Shown: positions 55,721 to 63,514 of the stretch, piece after piece | Numbering within the stretch: position 1 is the stretch's first letter | How the letters are laid out: the number at the start of each line of letters is the position of its first letter | DNA from: Cohnella rhizosphaerae | GTDB lineage: Bacteria; Bacillota; Bacilli; Paenibacillales; Paenibacillaceae | Length of the DNA: 64,000 nucleotides | Assembly (NCBI RefSeq): GCF_029525575.1 | Contig: NZ_JAPDIA010000008.1 | Span: 744,001 to 808,000 of the forward strand | Direction: 5' to 3' | The notes under the pieces: model-generated | Database searches by the model: none | The model's input: the letters and a program-made list of their open reading frames with translations, nothing else | Told to the model about the DNA's origin: nothing | Position numbers and translations under genes: made by a program

Positions 55721-55916
55721 ATGCCATGGGACAAGGACGATTACCCCGACTCGCTCAAAAACTTCATGGCGCCCGTTCGCAACAAGGCGATCGATATCGC
55801 CAACGAGCTGTTGAAGGACGGCTACTCCGAGCAGCGGGCGATCTCGATCGCCACGGCCAAGGCCAAGGAGTGGGGCGAGGACCACGACAAGCAGATTCGC
55901 AAAAAAAGGGCACTGA
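55721..55916 (+). CDS. Small YdaT-like conserved protein (frameshifted at its end)
   Basis: A protein of about 64 residues starting at ATG 55721, six bases after GGAGGG. It begins MPWDKDDYPDSLKNFMAPVR and continues with NKAIDIANELLKDGYSE and AISIATAKAKEWGEDHD. This is a pattern shared by small stress-associated Bacillaceae proteins such as YdaT (my recollection, not tested). An A7 run at 55901-55907 probably has one base too many; with A6 the frame ends RKKGH at TGA 55914-55916, just before the terminator. Confidence 0.7.
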
Positions 55917-55966
55917 AAACAAGGGAGCGATCGTCCGCGCGGGACGGTTCGCTCCCTTGTTTTCGT
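55915..55966. terminator. Strong bidirectional terminator
   Basis: AAAACAAGGGAGCGA at 55916-55930 is complementary to TCGCTCCCTTGTTTT at 55949-55963, with A- and T-rich flanks. It serves the small gene upstream and the convergent Ala/Gly-rich protein gene. Confidence 0.88.
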
Positions 55967-55989
55967 TCGATAGCGGGGCAGGGGCCGTC

Positions 55990-56418
55990 TTACATCTTCA
56001 ATCCGCCCATGAGCGGCATGATCGTCTTGATCATGTCCATGCCCATCTTCATAAGCGGCAGCGCCTTCTGCATGAAGCCCATGAGGTCGTCGATGCCCCC
56101 GAGTCCACCCAAGCCGAGGCCCTGGCCGACGCCGCCGGCACCCGCGACGCCTGAGCCGGCCGCCGCGACCGGAACTTCCGCAGCGGCAGGAGCCGCCGCC
56201 GCTCCAAGCGCGCTGATTTTCGCTTTTTGCCAGGAACGCTTCGCCGCCTGCGGATTCCATTTTTCCTTTCCGCGCACGCCGGATAGCGTTAGCTCTCCGC
56301 GTTTGATTTCTCCGATCAGCCCTACGTAATAGGTCCCATCCTTCATCAAAACGCATACGGGCTGTCCGCAGTATCCTGGCAGCTGCTTGCGCGACCGCGC
56401 TTTCGGCCGAACCGCCAT
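55990..56418 (-). CDS. LSm-like N-terminus with Ala/Gly linker and Met-rich tail, hypothetical
   Basis: A 142-residue protein with GGAGGTGATCG before its ATG. Residues about 15-50 (GQPVCVLMKDGTYYVGLIGE, then IKRGELTLSGVRG) look like a small beta-barrel of LSm/SH3 type. Residues about 70-100 are an Ala/Gly linker (AAAAPAAAEVPVAAAGSG). The tail is Met-rich and amphipathic (GFMQKALPLMKMGMDMIKTI). There is no signal peptide. I do not know its function; the fold suggestion is inference. It is convergent with the small gene at 55721. Confidence 0.7.
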   Translation of the reverse strand: MAVRPKARSRKQLPGYCGQPVCVLMKDGTYYVGLIGEIKRGELTLSGVRGKEKWNPQAAKRSWQKAKISALGAAAAPAAAEVPVAAAGSGVAGAGGVGQGLGLGGLGGIDDLMGFMQKALPLMKMGMDMIKTIMPLMGGLKM

Positions 56419-56622
56419 AGCCGATCACCTCCTTTATTCGACGGGCCGAATCGTATAGGATAACGATATACGGCTTCGAACCGACGCCGTTTGAACGCAT
56501 CGCCTGGCCGGTGACTGCGACCACGCTCCAGGTTTGTTACTATTTTATGCGGATGAAACGGGATAGCTTGTGCATCTAACCATGTCGGCCGCGGGCATCG
56601 GAAGAAGAAGGGGGAATGGCGA

Positions 56623-57588
56623 ATGACAGCGGATACCGCAGGGCCGATGGCGCTCGCAACATTCGCGGGCGGCTGCTTTTGGTGCATGGTCAAGCCGTTC
56701 GATGAGCTGCCGGGCATTATCAGCGTCACTTCCGGGTACACCGGCGGCCATACGGATCGCCCGACGTACGAGTCGGTCGGCACGGAGACGACGGGGCACG
56801 CGGAAGCGGTGCAGATCGCCTTTTTACCGCAAATATTTCCTTACGAACGTCTGCTCGACATTTACTGGCAGCAGATCGATCCAACGGATTCCGGCGGCCA
56901 ATTCAACGACCGGGGCAGCTCTTACCGCACGGCGATCTTCTACCACGACGAGCGGCAGCGAGAGCTGGCGCTGGCTTCCAAGCAGGCGCTCGCCGCAAGC
57001 GGAAGGTTCAAGTCGCGGATCGTCACAGAGATCGTCCCCGCCGGACCTTTTTTTCCGGCAGAGGACGAGCATCAGCATTATTACAAGACGCATGTAAGGC
57101 ATTACAAACTGTATGCCGAAGGATCGGGACGCGAGGACTACCTCAGGCGCGCTTGGCGGACGAAGCGGGACGAGACGAGCCTTCGGCGAAGGCTCACGCC
57201 GCTTCAATACGAGGTTACTCAGAAAGGCGCGACGGAGCCTGCATTCGACAACGCCTATTGGAATGTATTTGAACCCGGCATCTATGTAGACATCGTGACG
57301 GGCGATCCGCTGTTCGGCTCCGAAGACAAGTTCGACTCTGGAACGGGCTGGCCCAGCTTTACGAAGCCTTTGCACGAAGGCCTGGTGCGGAGGGAGGCGG
57401 ATTATCGGGGAGGCGCCGTGCGCACGGCGCTCGCGAGCAGGCTGGGCGGCACGCGACTCGGCTATTTGCGATACGACGGCCCGGGCCCTGACAAGCTCCA
57501 CTACCTCGTCAATTCGGCGGCGCTCCGATTCGTGCCCGCCGAAGGAGAACCGCAAGAGGCGAACTTGAAAAGCGATCAGTTTAAATAA
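56623..57588 (+). CDS. msrA: MsrA-MsrB fusion with degenerate MsrB domain
   Basis: A 321-residue protein. The N-terminal 160 residues are MsrA, which reduces methionine-S-sulfoxide, with the catalytic Cys in FAGGCFWCMVKPFDE and the conserved GYTGGHTDRPTYESVGTETT. The C-terminal 140 residues align with MsrB (LTPLQYEVTQKGATEPAFDN; DKFDSGTGWPSFTKPLHEG). There the usual HLGHVF reads RLGYLR and the catalytic RYCxN motif reads HYLVN, so the catalytic Cys is replaced by Leu. The MsrB half is probably inactive or structural. It is intact, with no frameshift, and its promoter region (56419-56622) shows nothing clear. Confidence 0.9.
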   Translation: MTADTAGPMALATFAGGCFWCMVKPFDELPGIISVTSGYTGGHTDRPTYESVGTETTGHAEAVQIAFLPQIFPYERLLDIYWQQIDPTDSGGQFNDRGSSYRTAIFYHDERQRELALASKQALAASGRFKSRIVTEIVPAGPFFPAEDEHQHYYKTHVRHYKLYAEGSGREDYLRRAWRTKRDETSLRRRLTPLQYEVTQKGATEPAFDNAYWNVFEPGIYVDIVTGDPLFGSEDKFDSGTGWPSFTKPLHEGLVRREADYRGGAVRTALASRLGGTRLGYLRYDGPGPDKLHYLVNSAALRFVPAEGEPQEANLKSDQFK

Positions 57589-57590
57589 AA

Positions 57591-57604
57591 CGAACAAATG
57601 TTCG
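57591..57604. promoter_or_regulatory. LexA (SOS) box
   Basis: CGAACAAATGTTCG is a perfect match to the Gram-positive LexA/DinR consensus CGAACnnnnGTTCG. It lies 3 bp after the MsrA-MsrB stop and 10 bp upstream of the -35 element of the AraC gene. Confidence 0.65.
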
Positions 57605-57613
57605 ATAAAAGGG

Positions 57614-57642
57614 TTGTAAAACGGCACCTAGCCCTTTAAAAT
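57614..57642 (+). promoter_or_regulatory. Sigma-A promoter of the AraC gene
   Basis: TTGTAA at 57614-57619, a 17-base spacer and TAAAAT at 57637-57642. The start codon follows about 40 bp later at 57684. Confidence 0.6.
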
Positions 57643-57683
57643 GGAAAAGAATACGATTCCAAGAGATGGAAAGGGCCGAAGAC

Positions 57684-58470
57684 ATGAACGTCCGATATGC
57701 AGAGATCGACGAGGCGATCGCCTACATTCATCAGAATCTGGACGAGCCTCTGCCGTTGTCGCGCCTCGCCCGTCACGTCGCATTCAGCTCTTATCACTTC
57801 GCGAGGATTTTTAAGGAACGGATCGGCTTGCCGCCGCTGTATTACGTTTCGTCGCTGCGGCTGCAGCGCGCCAAGGATCTGCTGCTCAACTCCAATTTGT
57901 CCGTCCGGCAGATCGGGCTCGAGATCGGACAGCAGAGCCTCGGCACGTTTACGACGCGCTTCACCGAGCGGGTGGGGATGACGCCGGGGGAGTTCCGCCA
58001 GTCGGAGCCTGAGGCCGTCCGATACTTGCGCGCGCTCCGCGAGCTGTCGGACTGGCAGGAGCATGCCGCGGCTTCAGAGGCGGGAGGCATGTCGGTGACC
58101 GGCACCGTCGTTGCCGACGAGCCGTTCGACGGCTTCGTGCTGATCGGCTTGTTCGCCAAGCCGATACCGGAGGGGGATGCCGATCTACGGCACGCTGCTG
58201 CCCGGACTCGGCAGGTTCGCCTTCAGAGACGTTCGACCCGGCGTCTATTACCTCATGGCGACATCGGTTGCCTGGGAGATGCGGGCCAAGGATTTTCTTT
58301 TGCCGCAGCGGACGCTGCGCACCCGATCCAGAGCGCCGCTGTTCGTCGGTCTGCTCGGCGGGCTTCCCCCTCAGCAGGTGAAGCTGTATCCGCCCCGTCC
58401 CGACGATCCGCCGATCTTGATCTCGCTGCCGGTGCTCATGAATCGATTTTTAAGCAGAATAGGCAATTAA
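57684..58470 (+). CDS. AraC-family regulator, N-terminal HTH (frameshifted)
   Basis: A regulator of about 261 residues with the AraC DNA-binding domain at the N-terminus: AEIDEAIAYIHQNLDEPLPL, then ARHVAFSSYHFARIFKERIG and PGEFRQSEPEAVRYLRAL. The start at 57684 has AAAGGG eight bases upstream. The C-terminal half (PFDGFVLIGLFAKPIPEG, then MPIYGTLLPGLGRFAFRDV) is a probable ligand-binding domain I cannot name. A G5 run at about 58172-58176 breaks the frame. It is preceded by a sigma-A promoter and a LexA-type box, and followed by a strong terminator. Confidence 0.85.
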
Positions 58471-58490
58471 CCGTTCGGCTATCGATCGGG

Positions 58491-58515
58491 GCTTCGCGCG
58501 AGCGCGAAGCTTTTT
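58491..58515 (+). terminator. Strong terminator of the AraC gene
   Basis: GCTTCGCGC at 58491-58499 pairs perfectly with GCGCGAAGC at 58502-58510, followed by TTTTT. Confidence 0.9.
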
Positions 58516-58607
58516 GTCGTTGTTCTCGCGCGCAACACTTGTTATTCGCTTGCGAAAATCATACGATTATGGCGATCATTCGGATCGTCGAACAGGAGTG
58601 TCGGAAT

Positions 58608-59309
58608 ATGGCGGATCGCCTTCATATCTTGGTCGCGGAGGATGACGACGACATTAATCGGCTGCTCTGCAGCGTGCTTCGCGCGAGCGGGTATGCGCCG
58701 CAGCCGGCTTATTCGGGCACGGAGGCGGCCCTTTACCTCGAACAGCGCGAATGGGCGTTGGTGCTGCTTGATCTGATGCTGCCCGGCATGCGCGGGGAAT
58801 CGCTTCTGGAGGAGATCGGCGAACGGTACGGCTGTCCGGTCATCGTCATCTCCGCCAAAGGCGAACAGCAATCCAAAATCACGGCGCTCAAGGCGGGAGC
58901 GGACGATTATATTACGAAGCCGTTCGATATCGAAGAAGTCGCCGCGCGAATCGACTCCGTGCTTCGCCGGCACCGGAGGCTGTCTGTTGCGCCGGCGAAC
59001 GGCCCTTCTTTGCTGCGCCACAAAGATCTGACGGTCGATCCTGAAGCAAAAACGGTATGCGCGGGAGACGTCCGGCTTTCGCTGACGGCCCGGGAATACG
59101 ACATTCTGGCGCTGCTCCTGTCCTCGCCGAAGAAGCTGTTCGCCAAAGCGAATTTGTTCGAGAGCGTTTGGGGAGAGGATTATATCGGCGGCGGAGAGAA
59201 CGTCGTCAACGTCCATATGAGCAACCTGAGGAACAAGCTTGCCAAAGCGAATCCCCGGGAAGAATATATCGAGACGATCTGGGGAATGGGCTATCGTCTT
59301 AAATCTTAA
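58608..59309 (+). CDS. OmpR-family response regulator
   Basis: A 233-residue response regulator. AGGAGTG precedes the ATG at 58608. The receiver domain has the acidic pocket VAEDDDD, the phospho-acceptor Asp in LVLLDLMLPGMRGE and the conserved Lys in DDYITKPFDIEE. The C-terminal winged helix has LTAREYDILALLLSSPKKLF and NVHMSNLRNKL. It probably pairs with the kinase at 61097 and regulates the ABC genes directly downstream. There is no frameshift. Confidence 0.95.
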   Translation: MADRLHILVAEDDDDINRLLCSVLRASGYAPQPAYSGTEAALYLEQREWALVLLDLMLPGMRGESLLEEIGERYGCPVIVISAKGEQQSKITALKAGADDYITKPFDIEEVAARIDSVLRRHRRLSVAPANGPSLLRHKDLTVDPEAKTVCAGDVRLSLTAREYDILALLLSSPKKLFAKANLFESVWGEDYIGGGENVVNVHMSNLRNKLAKANPREEYIETIWGMGYRLKS

Positions 59310-59314
59310 GCTTT

Positions 59315-59351
59315 TCTTATGAATCGCCTTAATCAAGTCTTATGAGTCGGC
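59315..59351 (+). promoter_or_regulatory. Direct repeat upstream of ABC genes, candidate response-regulator site
   Basis: TCTTATGAATCGCC at 59315-59328 and TCTTATGAGTCGGC at 59338-59351 are near-identical and lie 23 bp apart, about two helical turns. They occupy the gap between the response-regulator gene and the ABC genes. Confidence 0.45.
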
Positions 59352-59387
59352 CTCTAAACTTGAAAAGGGAAGAGGAGGCTGACAAAA

Positions 59388-60311
59388 TTGAACGAATACG
59401 TGCTTCGAACGCATCAACTGACCAAACAGTACAAAAACCAGACGGCGCTGGACCGCGTGGACATCGCCATTCGCCAGGGAACGATCTACGGCTTCATCGG
59501 GCAGAACGGGGCGGGCAAGTCTACGCTGATGAAGCTGGTGACGGGGCTCGCCTTCCCCACCTCCGGCACGGTGGAGCTGTTCGGCGCCACGGGCGGATCG
59601 GAGCTGGTCCGCGCGCGCAAGCGAATGGGCGTCTCCATCGAAAATCCCGCGCTGTACCCGCAGCTGACCGCTGCCGAAAATCTGGAGGCCCATCGTCTGC
59701 AGCAAGGCATCCCGGGACGGGACGCCGTGAGACGCACGCTCGAACTGGTCGGCTTGTCGGGTACGGGCAGAAAAAAAGCGAAAAATTTCTCGCTCGGGAT
59801 GAAGCAGCGATTGGCGCTCGGGGTCGCGCTGCTCGGTTCGCCCGAATTTCTCATTCTCGACGAGCCGACGAACGGGCTTGATCCGATGGGCGTCGTGGAG
59901 ATGCGAGAGCTGCTCACGAAGCTGAACCGGGAGATGGGCATCACCATCCTCATCTCCAGCCACATTCTCAGCGAACTGCATCTGTTGGCCACGCACTATG
60001 GCATTATCCATAAAGGCAAGCTGCTGGAGCAATTGACGAGCAGGGAGCTTCAGGAAAAGTGCAGGCAGTTCATTCATATCAAGGTCGATCGTCCGGAACG
60101 CGCCGCTGCCGTCATCGAGCGGGAACTGGCCACGACGGCATTCGAAGTGACGAACGACGGATCCATTCGTTTGTTCGCGTATTTGGATCGTCCGGCGTCG
60201 GTCTCGTCGACGCTGGTCGGCGAGGGGCTCGCGCTCGAACAATTCATGCCGATGGGCGAAGACCTGGAGAGCTACTTCACGTCGCGGATCGGAGGCGGCG
60301 AACATGCTTAA
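59388..60311 (+). CDS. ABC transporter ATP-binding protein, BcrA-like
   Basis: A 307-residue ABC ATPase of the antibiotic/lantibiotic-immunity type. The TTG at 59388 follows GAGGAGG. Walker A is GQNGAGKSTLMK, the signature is FSLGMKQRLALG and Walker B is FLILDEPTNGLDP, followed by ILISSHILSELH. The C-terminal extension of about 90 residues is typical of BcrA-type ATPases. It overlaps the permease start by 8 bp. The arrangement RR, ABC ATPase, permease, kinase resembles bacitracin or lantibiotic resistance modules. There is no frameshift. Confidence 0.93.
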   Translation: MNEYVLRTHQLTKQYKNQTALDRVDIAIRQGTIYGFIGQNGAGKSTLMKLVTGLAFPTSGTVELFGATGGSELVRARKRMGVSIENPALYPQLTAAENLEAHRLQQGIPGRDAVRRTLELVGLSGTGRKKAKNFSLGMKQRLALGVALLGSPEFLILDEPTNGLDPMGVVEMRELLTKLNREMGITILISSHILSELHLLATHYGIIHKGKLLEQLTSRELQEKCRQFIHIKVDRPERAAAVIERELATTAFEVTNDGSIRLFAYLDRPASVSSTLVGEGLALEQFMPMGEDLESYFTSRIGGGEHA

Positions 60312-61072
60312 TCTGCTTCGATCGGAATGGTACAAGCTATTGCGGAACCGTTCGTTTTGGCTGCTGCTGTCGCTTTTGTTTCTCTCGGCAGCAGCATACG
60401 TGCTGCTCAACTATTTCGACGACCCCAACGACGGCGGCGCGCTTTCCGGCACGACCGGACTCGATATGCTGACCTCGGCGATGGGGGGCAACAACTATAT
60501 CATCAAGATCGGACTCAGCGTGTTGGCCGGCTTCTACATCTCGAGCGAATATTCGACGGGGACGATCAAACGCGCGGTTGCTTCCGGCTACGGCCGAGGA
60601 AAATATATCGTGGCTAAAATGATCGTATTCGTTTTCGGATCCATGCTGACCGCGCTCGTCTTCCCGGCCGTGAACGTTGCGCTTGGCACAATGCTGTTCG
60701 GCTTGGGAGATCTGCCGGGCGTATCGGAATCGGAATATCTAATTCAATCTTTCGCCCTGACGCTCGCGTTCGCAGCCGCCTTTGCGGCTTTGACCGGCGC
60801 CATCGCGACGCTGCTTACGGACAGCGGGAAGACGATCGGATTCGCGTTCGTATTTTACTTTTTTGCGGACGGCCTTTATGTGATGGCCGGCAGGCATATT
60901 CCGTTCGTCGAGACCCTTTACGAGCATTCGATATTTAACTTGATTAATCATTATGCGGATCCCCAAATGAGCGCAGCTTTTTTTTGCAGAGAGCTTATAC
61001 GTTCCCTTGCTCGTGGCTATTGCCTTTGGGGCCGTTGCGGTCGCCATATTCAGACGCAAAGAAATCCGATAA
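60304..61072 (+). CDS. ABC-2 type permease (frameshifted)
   Basis: A membrane permease of about 255 residues with six helices (SFWLLLSLLFLSAAAYVLLN; IIKIGLSVLAGFYISSEYST; VFGSMLTALVFPAVNVALG; SFALTLAFAAAFAALTGAIA; IGFAFVFYFFADGLYVMAG). The YISSEYSTGTIKRAVASG motif is shared by BcrB/LanE-type permeases. A T8 run near 60980-60987 has one base too many; removing it gives FAESLYVPLLVAIAFGAVAV and FRRKEIR at TAA 61070-61072. It functions with the ATPase encoded upstream, probably to remove or detoxify a cell-envelope antibiotic. Confidence 0.87.
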
Positions 61073-61096
61073 CGCATTGCGAAAGGAGGCGGGCGC

Positions 61097-61999
61097 ATGG
61101 GACTCGTATTCGTCATCGTCGCGGGGCTCGCGGCGGCGATCTGTCTGCTGCGCCTGCTTTTGTTGAAACGAGAGATCCGCGGATTAACGAAGCTGGTTCG
61201 GCGTTACAACGACGGCGAAACTGCCGCCAAGCTCACGATGGGGATACCGGATCGAGATCTGGAAGCGCTCGCGGTGGAGATCAACAGGCATACGGATCTG
61301 ATCGTCCGGGCAAACGCGGAACGCGGACGCACCGAAGAAGAGCTCAGGCAGGCGGTCGCCAACATCTCGCATGACTTGCGTACGCCGCTCACTTCCATCT
61401 TCGGGTATATCCAGATGCTCGATTCGCGCGATCTGTCGGCCCAAGAGCGTGACGAAGCGATCGGCGTCATTCGCAAACGGACGTTGCGGCTCCAAGCTTT
61501 GCTTAACGATTTCTACGAATTGGCGATGATCGATTCAACGGATTATACGCTGAAGCCGTCGAAGCTTAGGCTCGACAAGCTCTTGCCGGACATCCTGATG
61601 GGCTTTCACGACGAGATGGCGGAAAAGGGGCTGGCGCCGTCATTCGAATTGGACATGCGAAGCATAACGGTTCTAGCCGACGAATCCGCGGTGCGGAGAG
61701 TGGTGGAAAATCTCGTCGTCAACGCGATCAGACACGCGCGCGGCACGCTTGGCGTCAGACTGGAGGTCCGTTCGGACGCGGCGATCTTCACGCTCTCGAA
61801 CGAAGCCCCGCAGCTGAGCGGGACGGATACGGAGCTGTTGTTCAACCGTTTCTATATGGCGGATGCCTCCCGTTCGGGCGTTGCCTCGGGACTTGGTTTA
61901 TCTATCGCGCGGGGTCTGATGAGCAAGATGGGGGGCCTCTTGACCGCCGAGATGAACGGCCATACGTTACGCTTGATATGCAAGTGGAAATTGCTTTGA
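61097..61999 (+). CDS. Sensor histidine kinase, short input domain
   Basis: A 300-residue kinase with AAAGGAGG before its ATG. There is a single N-terminal helix (FVIVAGLAAAICLLRLLLL), a short linker, HisKA with NISHDLRTPLTSIFGYIQ, and HATPase_c with NLVVNAIRHAR and SGLGLSIARGLM. There is almost no extracytoplasmic domain, as in intramembrane-sensing kinases that read their signal from an associated ABC transporter. It probably phosphorylates the regulator at 58608. There is no frameshift. Confidence 0.93.
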   Translation: MGLVFVIVAGLAAAICLLRLLLLKREIRGLTKLVRRYNDGETAAKLTMGIPDRDLEALAVEINRHTDLIVRANAERGRTEEELRQAVANISHDLRTPLTSIFGYIQMLDSRDLSAQERDEAIGVIRKRTLRLQALLNDFYELAMIDSTDYTLKPSKLRLDKLLPDILMGFHDEMAEKGLAPSFELDMRSITVLADESAVRRVVENLVVNAIRHARGTLGVRLEVRSDAAIFTLSNEAPQLSGTDTELLFNRFYMADASRSGVASGLGLSIARGLMSKMGGLLTAEMNGHTLRLICKWKLL

Positions 62000-62021
62000 A
62001 AGCCGGTTTAGCCGGCTTTTT
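61999..62021 (+). terminator. Terminator of the kinase gene
   Basis: AAAGCCGG at 61999-62006 pairs with CCGGCTTT around TTTAG; the stem runs into T5. Confidence 0.8.
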
Positions 62022-62141
62022 GCGTTTTCGGGCAGGCCGAACGCGGCGTCATGTATGGATCGACCTTTAGATGCAAACAGTATTCGAGGATCATTTGCTG
62101 ATGTACGGATCACTTCGACGATGAGGAGAAGGTTGCCGAAA

Positions 62142-63365
62142 ATGAAGCATGCCCAAGACCGTAAACAAACCGCGGCACTCCTTGCGCTTTCCTCCATCCC
62201 GCTGATCATGACGTTAGGCAACTCCATGCTGATCCCCGTTCTCCCTGCGATCGAGCGGGCGCTCAACATATCCGCGCTTCAGTCGAGCCTGGTCATTACC
62301 GTTTATTCGATCATGGCGATCATCCTGATCCCCGTGGCCGGATATTTGTCCGACCGGATCGGCCGCAAACGAATCATCATTCCGAGTCTGATCCTGGCTG
62401 CCGCTGGCGGAGGCGTCTGCATCTGGGCGGCGGGCATGAACAGCTACGGCCTGCTGCTCGCCGGGCGCGCGCTGCAGGGGATCGGCGCCGCTGGCGCAAT
62501 GCCGATCGTGCTGCCGCTCGTCGGAGATATGTTCAAGGACGAGGAGCGGATCAGCACGGGACTGGGCCTCATCGAGACGTTTAATACCTTCGGAAAAGTA
62601 CTTAGTCCGATTTTAGGATCGGCGCTCGCCCTCATCGCTTGGCGTACGCCGTTTTGGTCGATTCCCGTACTTTGCGCCGTTTCAATCGTCCTGGTGCTGT
62701 GGCTCGTCCGTCCTCCGAAAACAGAGAAAAAGGAGAAGCCGCCGAGTCCCAAATTGTTTCTTCGTACCGTATGGGAGCTTTACAAGGAAAAAGCCCGCTG
62801 GCTGACGGCGTTGTTTATCGTCATTTGCTTTACGATGTTCATTCTTTTCGGTCTTTTGTTTTATTTGTCCGAAACGCTCGAGAAGGAACACCAGATGAAA
62901 GGCATCCTTAAAGGGCTGGTGCTGGCCATCCCGCTAGCCGTTCTTTGCGCAGCTTCCTTTGCGGCCGGTAAATGGATCGGCAGACGTAAAAAGTTGATGA
63001 AATGGACCGTAACCATCGGCTTTTTCATCACGGCGCTTGCCGTTGCGGGATGTTTGCTGTGGGATGTGACGGTTGGGCGCATCTCGCTTTTTAGCGCGGC
63101 CGGACTCGGTATCGGAGCCGCTCTGCCATGTTTGGACGCCTTTGTCACCGAAGGCATCGAAAAAGAACAGCGCGGGTCGATCAGTTCCTTTTACAGCAGC
63201 ATGCGTTTCGTCGGCGTAGCGGGCGGCCCGCCGGCGGCTTCCGTCCTGATGCAGCAATCCATACCGCTGTTTTTTTGGGTCATGGTGGCCTGCGCGTTTG
63301 CGGCTGCGCTTCTGACCCTGTTCCTGATTCGCCCTAAAGAAGACGCGCAGCCTGCCAAAGGCTAA
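62142..63365 (+). CDS. MFS exporter, 12-segment DHA1 type
   Basis: A drug:proton antiporter-like protein of 407 residues. The ATG at 62142 is chosen because GAGGAGAAGG precedes it. Twelve helices are expected. The family motifs are LGNSMLIPVLPAIERAL in helix 1, motif A GYLSDRIGRKRIIIPSLI, and the helix 4-5 region GRALQGIGAAGAMPIVLPLV. It resembles quinolone/bicyclomycin-type exporters of Bacillaceae. The substrate is unknown. There is no frameshift. Confidence 0.92.
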   Translation: MKHAQDRKQTAALLALSSIPLIMTLGNSMLIPVLPAIERALNISALQSSLVITVYSIMAIILIPVAGYLSDRIGRKRIIIPSLILAAAGGGVCIWAAGMNSYGLLLAGRALQGIGAAGAMPIVLPLVGDMFKDEERISTGLGLIETFNTFGKVLSPILGSALALIAWRTPFWSIPVLCAVSIVLVLWLVRPPKTEKKEKPPSPKLFLRTVWELYKEKARWLTALFIVICFTMFILFGLLFYLSETLEKEHQMKGILKGLVLAIPLAVLCAASFAAGKWIGRRKKLMKWTVTIGFFITALAVAGCLLWDVTVGRISLFSAAGLGIGAALPCLDAFVTEGIEKEQRGSISSFYSSMRFVGVAGGPPAASVLMQQSIPLFFWVMVACAFAAALLTLFLIRPKEDAQPAKG

Positions 63366-63380
63366 TACGAAGGCTATCGG

Positions 63381-63474
63381 CAGTTTTGGAAAGGATAAAG
63401 CCGCACTTATCCGCATTCGGAGGTCCGGAAGGACCTCTCGTTGGCGTTTGCAGCAGTTTGCGAAAGGGTAAAAG
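63381..63474. repeat. Imperfect direct repeat with internal hairpin
   Basis: CAGTTTTGGAAAGGATAAAG at 63381-63400 recurs as CAGTTTGCGAAAGGGTAAAA from 63454, 73 bases later. Between them GAGGTCC (63420-63426) and GGACCTC (63431-63437) form a perfect hairpin. They lie between the MFS gene and the partial gene at the right edge. Confidence 0.4.
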
Positions 63475-63514
63475 AGTCCATTCTAACGTTAATCCGCGAG
63501 GAGGAAAGCGAATC

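Noticed and set aside
57666..59309. Apparent fusion of the AraC regulator with the OmpR-type regulator
   Set aside because: The frame is continuous only because of the break at about 58172. The AraC C-terminus continues in another frame to 58470, a strong terminator follows, and the response regulator has its own ribosome binding site and ATG at 58608.
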